A model generated the notes under the pieces. The model worked only from the letters and a program-made list of their open reading frames with translations. It was not told where the DNA came from and made no database searches. 64,000 nucleotides of DNA, from NCBI GenBank assembly GCA_037176725.1, contig JAZBRS010000057.1:86883501-86947500 (forward strand), written 5' to 3'. This DNA comes from Posidonia oceanica. Taxonomy: Eukaryota; Streptophyta; Magnoliopsida; Alismatales; Posidoniaceae. Both the position numbers and the translations under genes were made by a program. Positions 1 to 10,770 of this stretch are shown here, piece after piece; within the stretch, counting starts at the first letter, position 1, and every line of letters starts with the position of its first letter.

Positions 1-1512
1 TGGTCGGTTTTGATTATATTTTAGTTTTTTCCTTTATTTTACAGCATTTTCTTTTGATTTGTTTTGCATTTTTTAGCTTGCATCCTTGGTTTTCCATTTT
101 AACTAAATTTAGTTGGGTTTAGGTTCTTAATTGTTTGTTTAGTATTTTTAATTGTTTTTCTTAGGGTTCTGGTTTGTTTCCCTTTTGTTTTAGAGTTTTA
201 GAGATTTTTAAGGATTTTTTATGGATTTTAGCAAAAGAAGGAAAAAGGAAAAGAGAAGGGAGAAGAAAAGGAAAAAAGGAAGAATAAAGGGGAAAGAGAT
301 GAGTTGGAGGAGAATAATTTTTTAAAAGTCAGGGAAAATGCTAAAAATCAGGTAAAAATAGAAATAAGATAGAGAAGAGATAGAAGCACAAAGGGGGCCC
401 ACAGCCAGGCAAGAAAAAGAGAGAGAAGGGGATGAAAAGGAGGATAATCAGGAGAGAGAGAGGAGAGAGAAAAGGATAATTCAGGAGAGAGAAAAGGATA
501 ATTTAGGTAAAAGGAAGGCTTAAAAGTTTTGAAATGGGGTGAAAATTGGGGAGTGTGTAGCCTAGGGTTTCTAGTGTTGGTTCTAGGCTTTGGTCTGATT
601 TTGAGCAAGTTTTGGAGGGGTTTTGAGGTGTAGAAAAAGGGTGGTTTCACCTAAGTTTTCTAGGATTTTTGGGAATGGTTTTGGGCTAAAAGTTTTTAAG
701 TGTTTGGGTAGATTTGCTAAGTAGGGGTTGATGGGTTTTCCTATGGTTTTTGGGCAGGTTTTGGGCTTGGGAAGAGGGTGTAGGCTTAGGTCAAGTTAGG
801 CTTGTTTTGAAGGGTGAGATGAAGAGGGTTGGGGGTTGTTTTGACCTAGGTTTAGATCCAGCAGTCACTAGAAGGTCCCAAATGGTCCGAGTCTGTTAAG
901 ATGGGGTGTCAATAGCAAGCGGCAGAGGAAGGTCAGTGAGAGGCTGTGAGAGAGGCTGGCAGGCATGATTGCAGGTCGAGGACACGAGGTCGGAGTTGGC
1001 AGGACGCAAGGTGGGAGGTGGCAGGCATGCTTTGGAGTGGGTGGCCAGAGGTGGCGTGCACGGGAGCGAGTGCAGAGAGACTGGCGTGGTAGGTGAGGGA
1101 GGTGGCATGCACGGCACAGCGCAAGTCGGCAAAGGGCTGGCCGGAAACGTCCAAACGAACGAACGGCGGGAGCTTGCACGGTCTGCAGATTTACAGTCCA
1201 GTCGCCCCATCACTTGGCGACTGACCCAGTTGCCCCTATTCCTGGCAACAGGACTCAGTCGCCTGTGCATGTGGCGACCAGACGTGTATTTCTATGGCTG
1301 GGCTGAAAATGGGCATTGGTTGGGCTTTGAGGCTTAGGTTAGTTTTGGAGATGGGAAATGAATTGTTTTGCGTAAGTTTTGGGAGGTTTTAGGTCAAATT
1401 GGGTCAGTTTGGGTGGAAAGGTCGAGTTTTAGGGAAAAGGTTGAATCCATTGTTTCCGAGCTCGCTTTCTCCAAGTTTGATCCACCACCAGGTGTCAAAT
1501 GGGGTGTCTATA
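1..1512 (-). mobile_element. Partial Tat/Ogre-like LTR (element E, 3' LTR end)
   Basis: T-rich then purine-rich sequence that aligns by eye, at roughly 80-85%, with the upper end of the 5' LTR of element A (about 26440-27353). Shared landmarks include GGGGGGCCCACAGCCAGGC-like sequence near 390 and 26825 and a run of GGAGAGAGAG. That similarity stops at a terminus-like string near 899-913. Another 600 bp (GC-rich 915-1340, then T/G-rich) leads to a second terminus-like string ending at 1512. The second one is followed immediately by a polypurine tract on the minus strand, so 1512 is the more probable functional LTR end. The left end lies outside the window. No gene is seen here; ORFs in the GC-rich part have no recognisable domain. 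Confidence 0.65.
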
Positions 1513-1525
1513 GATGCCCCTCCTT
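1513..1525 (-). other. Polypurine tract of element E
   Basis: Read on the minus strand, AAGGAGGGGCATC directly precedes the LTR terminus TATAGACACCCCATTT. The same arrangement is found at 7961-7973 (element A) and at 51826-51840 (element C), which supports it as the plus-strand primer of a Tat-type element. Confidence 0.6.
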
Positions 1526-2258
1526 GAGCGAGGTCTAGCGTAGCGAGACCGTGGCTTAGGGTTGACAAGACACCCCCTCTAACACCGATAAGAGGCCAGT
1601 TTTTTTATTAACGTGAGTCACTTATTTGGTGGATGCACCAAAAATCATGACTCGTTGCCGAATGCAGATGCATGCGAACACTAGGATGCTGTGCCAATGC
1701 AAAGGCTAGTGCACGGTGCTAATGCAGATGTTATGCCTACGCTAATGCTCATTGCGCTGTACTCCTTTGGGGGAAAGCGGGTGATGCATACACGCGGAAA
1801 GGCGGAAAATGCAATGCAATGGTCGCCGGGCAGTACTTCGAGAAAGCCGGACGACCAGGGGGTGCGTGTCGAGCGGTGTACAGCTCTAGTGCGGGGGTGC
1901 TGTTTGCCAAGCTTCTGCTGTAGGCGTAGGCGGTGCAAGTGTAGAAAGTAAAAGGCTGAAAGAAAGATGCAATAAAAAGATGCTGTGGATGTGCCTACGA
2001 TGGTGGGCACGTAATGCCAAGGAAGCGATCCTGGTCGTGCACTACCGCAGGTGTCATCTTAAGCTGGTAGGCTATAGAGAGCTGTGGGTGCTGAAGATGC
2101 CACTTTAAGCAATGCGCGATCAGGGGTTCGGTTTCCTAAGCATGCCATGCCGGGAAATGGAATGTGGAAGTTGGTGTAATGACTACAGAGGAGTAGCAGT
2201 GCAATAAGAATGCAATGTTATGCAATGATATGCAGTGAGATGCAATGTACATACAGTG

Positions 2259-2690
2259 GGACGCCGGGCAAGTGAAATCGAGAAAACAATCCTGGACCAC
2301 GCACTATTACGGGTGCCATCCAAAGCCGGCAAGCTGCGAAAGTCTTGCGGGTGCCGAGGATGCTACCTTAGGCAATACGTGAATCAGGGGTTCGGATCCT
2401 AAGTGCGCGATGTCCGTGTGATGATGAGATGCAATACTAGTACTGACTCTACAGTGGATACAAGGAAGCTATATGATGTCATGCAATGAAGATGCAGTGA
2501 AATGCAGTGTATATATAGTGGAACGCCGGGCACACGAAACCATTAAAACGATCCTGGGCTGCGCACTACTGCAGGTGCCATCCAAAGCCGGCAAGCTGCG
2601 AAAGTCTTGCGGGTGTCGAGGATGCTACCTTAGGCAATACGTGAACCAAGGGTTCGGATCCTAAGTGTGCGATGTCCGTGTGATGATGAA
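2259..2690. repeat. About 262-bp tandem duplication
   Basis: Two copies, starting near 2259 and 2521, share GCCGGCAAGCTGCGAAAGTC, the block around GCTACCTTAGGCAATACGTG, and GATGTCCGTGTGATGATGA. A more diverged third copy can be recognised around 2015-2130. These are probably 3' UTR repeats of element E. Confidence 0.75.
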
Positions 2691-2732
2691 ATGCTAATGC
2701 CATGCAATAGAATGCTATTACACTACGATGAA

Positions 2733-2885
2733 AGGGTGATAAGTTAACGAACCTATCACCGGATAGTTAGGGAATATCGGCCCTCTGAGGAGTTGACAGA
2801 CTCATCACCGGATTGTTGAGGAGTATCGGCCCGATGAGGAGTTGACGGACTCATCACCGGATAGTTAAGGATTATCGGCCCGAAT
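2733..2885. repeat. About 56-bp tandem repeat, three copies
   Basis: The unit contains GATAAGTT or GAGTTGACGGACTCATCACCGGATAGTTAGG-like sequence ending in TATCGGCCC. Three copies are visible. A related phrase (GTGATAAGTTTCGGACTCATCG) forms the short array at 10030-10190 in element A. Confidence 0.7.
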
Positions 2886-3743
2886 GGGGGTGAGATGATA
2901 CCAAGGGGCTGCCAGACGCACCTGGTATCAAAGGCATTGATAGGCCAGCGAGTCTGTCAGGCAAGAGGGGTGGTGACAAGTGGGATGACTTGCAACCACA
3001 AATGCAACGGGAATACCATACCCGAAGGTGTGGCAGAGGTCCGTAGACACTCCCGTAACAGTTGGGGATGTTAGCCCGATGCAGATGGAAATGGGATACC
3101 ATGGGGCAGCAAAATAAAGATGCCCCTGGTATTGATACTAGGGAACAGCCAAAGCGCCAATGGCATCAAAATGCAAAGTGGAGACAAAACTAACGAGTTT
3201 GTCAGCCGAGTAGGTAGGGGGTACAGCCCGAATGCAATGAGATGGATGTAAGGGCTCACCGTGCGAGGTGCAATGCCGGTAGGGAATGCAATGGGATAAT
3301 GCAAGGAAAATGCAGGGTTATAAGTTATCGGACCTATCGTTGAGCAGTTAGGACTGCCAACATGATGAGATGAGGGGGTGATACCACAGGGCAGCAAAAA
3401 AGATGCCCCTGGTGTGACCTCTTCCTGGGAGCCCACGGTGGGCCTTGCATGCTGCCATAGGTCGCGATGCGATCGTGCCGTGAGAGGGGGGAAGAAGCCG
3501 CTGTCGGTAGTGAATCCGGGGAGAAACTCGACTCGAAAACACTGGGAAAATGCGAAGATAAAAGAGATAAGACAAAAAGGAGTCGCCACCTAGTCTATTC
3601 AATTGAGAGACGAGGAAAACCAGGGAAAACAGGAAAAACTACAAACGAATGCAAAACTATGCAAAATGTATGACTTGTGCAAAGGACAAGGGCAAGATGG
3701 TCATTGTGGGTCTAGAGAAAGGGTAAGGACTCCCGTTACGTGT

Positions 3744-3764
3744 GGGGAAGGTGTTAGGCACCCC
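3744..3764 (-). promoter_or_regulatory. Conserved Tat/Ogre LTR block
   Basis: The semi-palindromic block GGGGAAGGTGTTAGGCACCC occurs here and at 21579-21599, preceded in both by GGACTCC(C/T)GTTACGTG. On the minus strand it reads GGTGCCTAACACCTTCCC. From memory this is a hallmark of Ogre/Tat LTRs in plants. Its role (R/U5 region or terminator-like) is not established from the sequence. Confidence 0.55.
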
Positions 3765-5339
3765 CGATACGCCCGGAATCGGTCTTTCTTGGCTATTCTC
3801 GCTCGCATTTACAGGATATCGGCAACGATTGCCTAACTGCACGTCCTAGGGACGAGGGATGCTATGCCTATGCTATGGATGCTCAGATAAATGCCTAAAT
3901 GCTTAAATGCCTAAATGCCATGTATGCTGAAATAAACATGCCTGAGTGTATGCTCTAAGTGTTGTGATGCGCGGAAAGAAAATAAACATGCAATCTATGT
4001 GCTCAGCTACGCTGTCAGTGTTCCGAATAGGACGAGCCTTGATTCGTAAGAACTACTGGCAGTAAACATCACTGCGCTAATGCAAATGCAGGCGATAAAA
4101 TAAAACGTGGATAAAGCCACGCAATGCAAGTGTGTGACATGCAAAGGGGAAATAAAACAGAAGCGATAAATCATGCAAGACGAGTGTGAAACAAATCATC
4201 AAGTAAAAAGCCACGCAATGCAAGTGTTAAACAAGCAAAGGGGAAACAAAACAAAATCGGAAAGCCATTTGAACAAAACCACGCAATGCAAGTGTGAAAA
4301 CCAGCAAAGGGGAAAGAAGACGAAGACGGAAATCCTAATCTAAATGCATGAGGAAATAAAGCGCGAAACAATGTATGCAGTGCAAGTATGTATGCAATAA
4401 GTGATATACAATGATTCAGGTGGACTTATCTTGAAGATCTGAGGCCTGATCTGAAATAACCTTGGTTAGAATGAAAGATCATTCAACCGGGAAGACCTGG
4501 ATGGTTGGATCATGAAGATCCGATGGTCCGATTAAAAGTTATTCAAGTTTCAAGCTAGATGGCTTTAGGGCCAGAAAAATAGTCTAAATGGAAGTCTAAG
4601 TGCAATTTACCCTATGTGTGTGAAATGCAAGGTGTCCTACATGTAATGAGGCTAACCATGCTCAAACAGGTACTAGGATGTGATATGTGATGATATGAAG
4701 TTGCCATGCATGCAAGAATGCAAAAGATAGGGACCTAAGCGCAATTAAAATAAATGCAGGGGCCTAAGTGCAATTAAAGTAAATGTGAGGGCTAAAATGC
4801 ATTGAGAGTGAATGCAAGGTCTAAAATGCAATTAGAGTGAATGTAGAGGACTAAATGCAAATTAAAATAAATGCAAGGGTCTAAATGCAAATTAAAATAA
4901 ATGTAGGGGCCTAGATGCAAAATTCCACGTGTGTAGATGCATGCAATGCAATAAGGTCCTAGATGCGACAAGGACTAAAATGAGAAGTGCTAAAATATAA
5001 GGATCTAAGTGTAATGCTAGAAATGATGCATGCAATGCAAATATGTAAAATCTTAACTATGTTTAGACTAAGATGCAATATGCCTAAATGTAAGGGCTTA
5101 AATGCAAATAATGTGAAACTATAGAAATAGCAATGCAGTGTGATTTAAATGCTTAACTAAATGATTGAATGCATGTAAAAGGACCTATGTGTAAATATGC
5201 AAAACTATTGGGCTTAATGGCAATGCAATATGGTTCAGTGCTCATTTAAATGAAAATGCAATGTATGAAGACTTAAATGTGATAAAACTAAAATGCCGGA
5301 TTAAATGCCAAAGTAATAAAGTTCTAAAAGTGAGTTAAG

Positions 5340-5720
5340 AATGTAATGCAAAAACAGGACTAACTTGCAATAAAAGTAAAGTACTGGATTAAATGCTAAG
5401 GTAATAAAGCTCTGAAATGAAATTAAATGGAATGTAATGCAAAACAAGACTAATTTGCAACAAAAATAAAGTACTGGATTAAATGCTAAAGTAATAAAGC
5501 TCTGAAATGAAATTAAATGGAATATAATGCAAAACAGGACTAACTTGCAATAAAAATAAAGTACTGGATTAAATGCTAAGGTAATAAAGCTCTGAAATGA
5601 AATTAAATGGAATATAATGCAAAACACGACTAACTTGCAATAAAAATAAAGTACTGGATTAAATGCTAAGGTAATAAAGCTCTGAAATGAAATTAAATGG
5701 AATGCAATGCAACACAGGAC
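5340..5720. repeat. About 90-bp AT-rich tandem repeat in LTR
   Basis: At least four close copies share GGACTAACTTGCAATAAAA, AAAGTACTGGATTAAATGCT and AAAGCTCTGAAATGAAATTA. Degenerate copies continue to about 6060. The periodic ORF read from it on the minus strand (5301-5627) is an artefact of the repeat. Confidence 0.8.
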
Positions 5721-7514
5721 TGAAGTGTAATAAATCTAAGATGTTGGATTAAATGTTAATGTAGTAAAGTTTAAAATGCCATTTAAATGAAGTGCAATAC
5801 AAAAAAAGGACCTGGATGCAATAAAAATAAAATGCCAGACCTAACTGTAAAGAAATAAAATATAATGAATACAATAGTTGGACCTACTTGTAATAAAACT
5901 AAAATAACAGACTAAATGTTAATGTAATAAGGTTCTAAAAAGAAATTAAATGAAATCTAACATGTAACTGGACTGACTTGTAATAAAACTAAACTAACAG
6001 ACTAAAAGATAATGCAATAAAGTTCTAAAATAAAATTAAATGAAATCTAAACGAAACGAGGACCTAAATGAAAACTAAAAAACCTGCAGGACTAAATTTC
6101 AATGTCAAACGAAATTTAAATTAAAAATTTAATAACCCTAATGCTACAGTGAACTGCGGGCGGAGGCGACGAATCCGGCGTTGCAGCGGCGGTGCAGGCG
6201 GCGGCGGGGCACGGGCGGCTGGCCAGGGCGACGTCCGGCGAAGGTCTGGGTGTTGTCCAGTGGGGCGGCAGATGATCTAGAGCGGCAGAGCTAATCTGCA
6301 GACAGTGGCCGGTGCCGGGGAAGAAAGGGAGTCCGGCAAGGTGGGAAATGGTGCACAGAGTATGAAACACGCCGGAGGAAGGCTGAGAAGCAAGAGGGGA
6401 GTAAGGCGAAGCTAGGGGAGGAGTTGGTTACCTGTGTGGGTGCTTGGAATGAGCCACCGACCTCAGGTGGGTTCGGCGGTGGTGCTGCGATGTGGTGAGG
6501 CGTCTGGAGGCAACGGCGGTGCGCAGGAGGCGTTGGGTCGAGTTCATGGAGGTCCGGTGAAGCTCTGGGAAGTATCAGCCCTTCCCTTTCACGCTCAATT
6601 CTCTCCTCTCTCAAAATGGGTCTCTCTCTCTCTCTCTTTCTATCTATAGCTCTCACAGAGGTCTGGGCTTGCAGGTGGACACATGGAGGGTTCCTGGAGG
6701 TGGAGAGCGATGGTGGAATGGTCGTGGAAGCAAAGGAGAGGAGTAGGCCGGAGAACGGCCAATGCAATCCGATTTAGAGAAGGATTATCCTTTTCTCTCT
6801 CCTCGATTATCCTCCTCTCTCACCAGTGATGGCACTTGCAGGTGGGGTCGTGGGTGGTTCTTGGAGGTGGAGAGTGATGGAGGAAGGCAAGGGAGAGGAG
6901 CTGGTTGGAGCAGAAGGAGGCTGCAGTCCGGCCAAGAGAAGAAGTTCTCTTTCTCTCTCTCTCTCCTAGATTATCGTTTTCTCTCACCTAGGTTATCTCT
7001 CCTCCTCTCTCCTAGGGTGGCTGCTACTGTTATATACCGACGGGGAGATGAGGAGGGCCACTGGATTGGAGGGGCAGAGAGGATGGCCGGCTAGGATGAG
7101 GGTGAGGTGGAAGTAATGGGTTTAGGGTTTTGGTTTCCAAATGGGGATGGGATTAGGGTTTAAGGTTTTTTTGGGTTTTGAATGGCACTTGGGTTTAGGG
7201 TTTGAATGCATTGGTTTAGGGTTTGAATGGGTTTTGAAAGAGATATGGGTTTAGGGTTTGAATGGAATGGGTTTAGGGTTTTGGTTGTGAAAATGGGATT
7301 TGAAATGGGATTAGGGTTTGCACGGGCTTGAGAATAAATGGGACAATAGGATTTAGTGGGTTTGAGGGTTTGTGTTGGATTTAAAGGTTTAAGGGAATAA
7401 AAAGGGTTTTGAGTTCAATGGGCTAATGTGGGCCTAATGAAGTTGGGTTGTGGGCCTTGAGTTTAATGGATTTAATTGGGCTTGGTTGTGGGCCAAAGGT
7501 GGGCTTAATGGGCT

Positions 7515-7736
7515 TTTTTTTTTTTTTAACCCTAACCTACTATAGCTTAACGGATTTTTTCTTCAGGAAATCTCACAGGTCACAGGTTCGAAACTTGTGG
7601 GCTACACGAAAGGAAAATTAATCCCATGCAAGAAAGAGTGGGAAAATCCCACTCAATATGTGGTGAGCGGGTTTCGAACCCGCGGCTTGAGAAGGTAGTG
7701 GAGGTGACCCAACCACTATGGTAATCATTGCTGGTT
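7515..7736 (-). mobile_element. tRNA-derived SINE inserted in the LTR
   Basis: A 222-bp insert is flanked by the 13-bp direct repeat GGCTTAATGGGCT (7502-7514 and 7737-7749). On the minus strand it starts near 7736 with an A-box-like TAGTGGTTGGG. About 35 bp later comes the B-box-like GGGTTCGAAACCC, and it ends in a poly-A tail, seen as the T-run around 7515-7527. A second GTTTCGAACCTGTG motif lies closer to the tail. Internal pol III boxes, an A tail and a long target duplication are what a SINE predicts. The family was not identified. The LTR was already in place when this inserted. Confidence 0.75.
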
Positions 7737-7749
7737 GGCTTAATGGGCT

Positions 7750-7805
7750 CAGGATTTGAGGTTTAGGGTTTAGGGTTTTGGGTTTAGGGTTTAGGGTTTT
7801 GGGTG
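7750..7805. repeat. Short TTTAGGG-like tract
   Basis: Runs of GGTTTAGGGTTTAGGGTTTTGGG resemble the plant telomere unit TTTAGGG but are interrupted. Similar phrases recur at 7105-7320. They lie inside an LTR, so they are more likely low-complexity LTR sequence than an interstitial telomere. Confidence 0.5.
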
Positions 7806-7960
7806 TGAGTGGGATTTGGGCTTGAGGTTTTGGGTTTAAATGGGATTTGGATTTGAGTGAATTTTGTGGTGTTTTTTAGGTTTTGGTTGTGGTTTAGGTT
7901 TGGGGTTTGAGTCCACCAGAGAAGAGCCATTAATGTAGGAGTTAAAATGGGGTGTCTACA

Positions 7961-7973
7961 GATGCCCCTCCCT
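7961..7973 (-). other. Polypurine tract of element A
   Basis: On the minus strand, CAGGGAGGGGCATC abuts the 3' LTR terminus TGTAGACACCCC. This marks the start of the 3' LTR and fixes element A orientation as minus, in agreement with its pol genes. Confidence 0.75.
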
Positions 7974-8559
7974 GAGCAAGGTTGAGTGGAGTGAGGTTGA
8001 GCGGAGCGAGACCGTGGCTCAGGGTTGACAAGACACCCCAGCTGATGCCTGATGAGAGCCAGAGGTTGCTGTCGGCGTGAGTCACTTATTCGGTGGATGC
8101 ACCGTAAAGTCGTGACTCGTTGCCGCAATGCGAATGCAAATGTAGATGCAAAAGGTAGATGCAGTGCAATGCTGATGCTAAAAATAAAATCTGCGTCAAC
8201 ACCTGCCGCGCTGAACTCCACTGAGGGATGCGGCAATGCGTATATGTGATGCTGATGGATGTAATGGGATGCTAACAAGAAGTGCAATGTGATGCCAGGC
8301 GACAAGTTGGTAGCAAATCCAAGCTTGCGCAAAAGGGAGACACCAGACATGACTAACGTGCCTGCCGTCTGGGCAGTTGGGGCTGCCGGCCCAAAAAGAA
8401 AACGAAAGATACCTCAAGGTGGCAGAAAAGATGCCCCTGGTATTGGAAAACGATACCAGGAGGCAGCAGAAGTGCTCTTGGCATCAAGGAAAGCTAGACA
8501 TTGTGACGGTTGTCAGCCAAACAGTTAGGGATGTCAGCCCGAAAGGAAAAGAACGATGT

Positions 8560-9440
8560 CGCAAGGCTTTTCCTCAAAGTAAGGAAGCAAGTCGTGAGGC
8601 TCTGAAGAGAAATACACGGGGGGGTTCTTCCTCAAATTAAAGAAGCAAGCCCGCGAGACTCCGAAGAGACACGGAAAGGGGGTTCTTCCTCAAATTAAGG
8701 AAGCAAGTCTGCGAAACTCCGAAGAGAAATGCAAGGGGGCTCTTCCTCAAATTAAGGAAGCAAGTCCGCAGACTCCGAAGAGAAACGCAAGGGGGCTCTT
8801 CCTCAAATTAAGGAAGCAAGCCCACGAGACTCCGAAGAGAAACGCAAGGGGGCTCTTCTTCAAATTAAGGAAGGAAGCCCACGAAACTCCGAAGAGAAAT
8901 GCAAGGGGGGCTCTTCCTCAAATTAAGGAAGGAAGCTAGCGTAACTCCGAAGAGAAACGCAAGGGGGGCTCTTCCTCAAATTAAGGAAGCAAGCCCGCGA
9001 AACTCCGAAAATAAATGCAAGAGGGCTCTTCCTCAAATTAAGGAAGCAAGCTCGCGAGACTCCGAAGAGAAACACAAGGGGGATCTTTCTAAAATTAAGG
9101 AAGCAAGCCCGCAAGACTCCGACGCAAGGGGGCTCTTCCTCAAATTAAGGAAGGAAGCCCGTGAAACTCCGAAGATAAACGTAAAGGGGGCTCTTCCTCA
9201 AATTAAGGAAGTAAACCCGCGAGATTCCGAAGAGAAACGCAAGGGGGGCTCTTCCTAAAATTATGGAAGCAAGCCCGTGAAACTCCGGAGAGAAACGCAA
9301 GAGGGCTCTTCCTCAAATTAAGAAAGCAAGCCCGTGAAACTACGAAGAGAAACGCAAAGGGAGTCTTCCTCAAATTAAGGAAGGAAGCCCGCGAAACTCT
9401 GAAGAGAAACGGAAGGGAGGCTCTTCCTCAAATTAAGAAA
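8560..9440. repeat. About 58-60-bp tandem array, about 15 copies
   Basis: The monomer contains CTCTTCCTCAAATTAAGGA, AGCAAGCCCGCGAAACTCC and GAAGAGAAACGCAAGGGGG. It lies in the 3' untranslated part of element A between the DUF7745-like ORF and the polypurine tract. It opens repeat-derived ORFs on both strands (for example 8899-9258) that are not genes. Confidence 0.9.
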
Positions 9441-10020
9441 GCAAGCCAACAAACAGACGTGGCTTCGAGAAGGCACACAAAGGCCTTCGTCCTCAAATTA
9501 AGGAAGAAGGCTGACATGACCCCGAAGGGGCATGTAAGGGGGTTTGTCCTCAAATTAAGGAAGTAAGCAAAAAAACAGACGTGACTTCGAGAAGGCACGC
9601 AAAGGCGCTCGTCCTCAAATTAAGGAAGCGAGCAGACATGACCCCGAGGGGGCATGTAAGGGGGCTTGTCCTCAAATTAAGGAAGCAAGCAAACAAACAG
9701 ACGTGACTTCGAGAAGGCACGTAAAGGCGCTCGTCCTCAAATTAAGGAAGCGAGCAGACATAACCCCGAAGGGACATGTAAGGGGGCTTGTCCTCATATT
9801 AAGGAAGCAAGCAAACAAACAAACGTGACTTCGAGAAGGCACGCAAAGGCGCTCGTCCTCAAATTAAGGAAGCAAGTAGACATGACCTCGAGGGGGCATG
9901 TAAGGGGGCTTGTCGTCATATTAAGGAAGTAAGCAAACAAACAGACGTGACTTCGAGAAGGCACGCAAAGGCGCTCATCCTCAAATTGAGGAAGCGAGCA
10001 GACATGACCTCAAGGGGGCA
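9440..10020. repeat. About 120-bp higher-order array built on the previous monomer
   Basis: Each unit consists of two halves that both keep CCTCAAATTAAGGAAG. One half has GACGTGACTTCGAGAAGGCA and the other has ACATGACCCCGAGGGGGCAT. The halves alternate about five times. This looks like a dimeric derivative of the neighbouring 58-60-bp array. Confidence 0.85.
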
Positions 10021-10029
10021 TGCAAAGGA

Positions 10030-10190
10030 AGGGAAAAAGTGATAAGTTCCGGACTCATCGATCGCAAAGGGAAAAAGTGATTAGTTTTGGTCTCATCAAC
10101 CGCAAAGGAAAAGAAGTGATAAGTTTCGGACTCATCGACCGCAAAGAAAAAAGTGATAAGTTTCGGACTCATCGACCGCAAAGGAGGGTG
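10030..10190. repeat. About 40-bp tandem array, four copies
   Basis: The unit is GTGATAAGTTTCGGACTCAT followed by CGACCGCAAAGGAAAA. Four copies are visible, with one variant reading GTTTTGGTCTCATCAACC. It is a distant relative of the three-copy repeat at 2733-2885. Confidence 0.8.
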
Positions 10191-10770
10191 GGGGCACCAA
10201 AAATCCAAATGCGGAGTGCAAAAACGGATGGGCCTGCGACAGTTAGGCATGTTAGTCCGGATGCAGCTGGAGGTGTGATATCACAGGGCAGTAAAAAAAG
10301 TTGCCCCTGGTATCAGGGATGATATCAGGGGATAGCCGAAGCGCCCTTGGCATCAAAAAGCAGAGACATAAACAAAGCTAACGCGCTTGTCAAGCGAGGA
10401 GTTAGGGTTACTAGCCCGGTGAGGAGGATCCGGGCAAGAGTGCTTGAGGCTTTGCTTGGTGTAGTTCTAGCATTGGTCTTCAGCCCTTGGCACCAAGGAT
10501 GTTGGTAATTGCTCTTGCTCTCGCGAACTGTCAAGATCTGCTAGTACCCTCTGCACGGCTTCAAGGAGTGTGGTGTGTGAAGTTGAAGCAGTATGCTGAA
10601 GATGTGATAACGTGAGACCATGCATGCATCAAGCCATGGAAAGCAAATCCGATACACAAGCAGATAACTCAAAATGTCCTTGCATTGATAAAGTCTTGAT
10701 TACATGCCTGTAGCATGCCAAACAAGGTACAACAATACTCAAAAGGGAGATAAGCGGCAGCAGAAACGCC

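Larger units (their letters stand above)
1513..3412 (-). mobile_element. 3' untranslated interior remnant of element E
   Basis: This segment is homologous to the 3' interior of element A. Bases 1513-1660 match 7961-8110 (GAGCGAGACCGTGGCT-like, then GTGAGTCACTTATT). Bases 2880-3410 match 10255-10400, including the phrase GATGCCCCTGGTAT. The homology breaks near 3412, where the left LTR of element A starts. No integrase or other pol sequence is present, so the rest of E is missing or lies elsewhere. No gene is seen. Confidence 0.6.
3413..7960 (-). repeat. Element A 3' LTR (about 4.5 kb)
   Basis: The upper end is defined by the polypurine tract at 7961-7973 and the terminus TGTAGACACCCCATTTTAAC (minus strand). 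The lower end is inferred from loss of homology to E at about 3412, followed by TGTGACCTC. Blocks shared with the right LTR are the GTCGCCACC region (3575 versus 21385), GGGGAAGGTGTTAGGCACCC (3744 versus 21579), and the GTGCTCTAAGTG and CAGTAAACATCACTG region (3950-4075 versus 21700-21830). An A-rich section (about 4700-6120), a GC-rich section (6140-7090) and a section rich in GGGTTTAGGGTTT (7100-7900) follow. No gene was recognised; ORFs at 6116-7094 are GC-rich shadows without domains. Confidence 0.6.

Noticed and set aside
868..1337. Overlapping ORFs on both strands near the element E LTR end
   Set aside because: GC-rich DNA without stops in several frames; no recognisable domain.
7568..7720. 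Genuine tRNA genes (two GGTTCGAA-like motifs)
   Set aside because: No cloverleaf could be drawn; the poly-A tail and target duplication point to a SINE instead.
7750..7805. Interstitial telomere
   Set aside because: Only a few interrupted TTTAGGG-like units inside an LTR that is rich in similar phrases.
8899..9258. ORF of 119 aa with repeating peptide
   Set aside because: It is the tandem array read in frame; the minus strand and other frames are also open and no domain is present.
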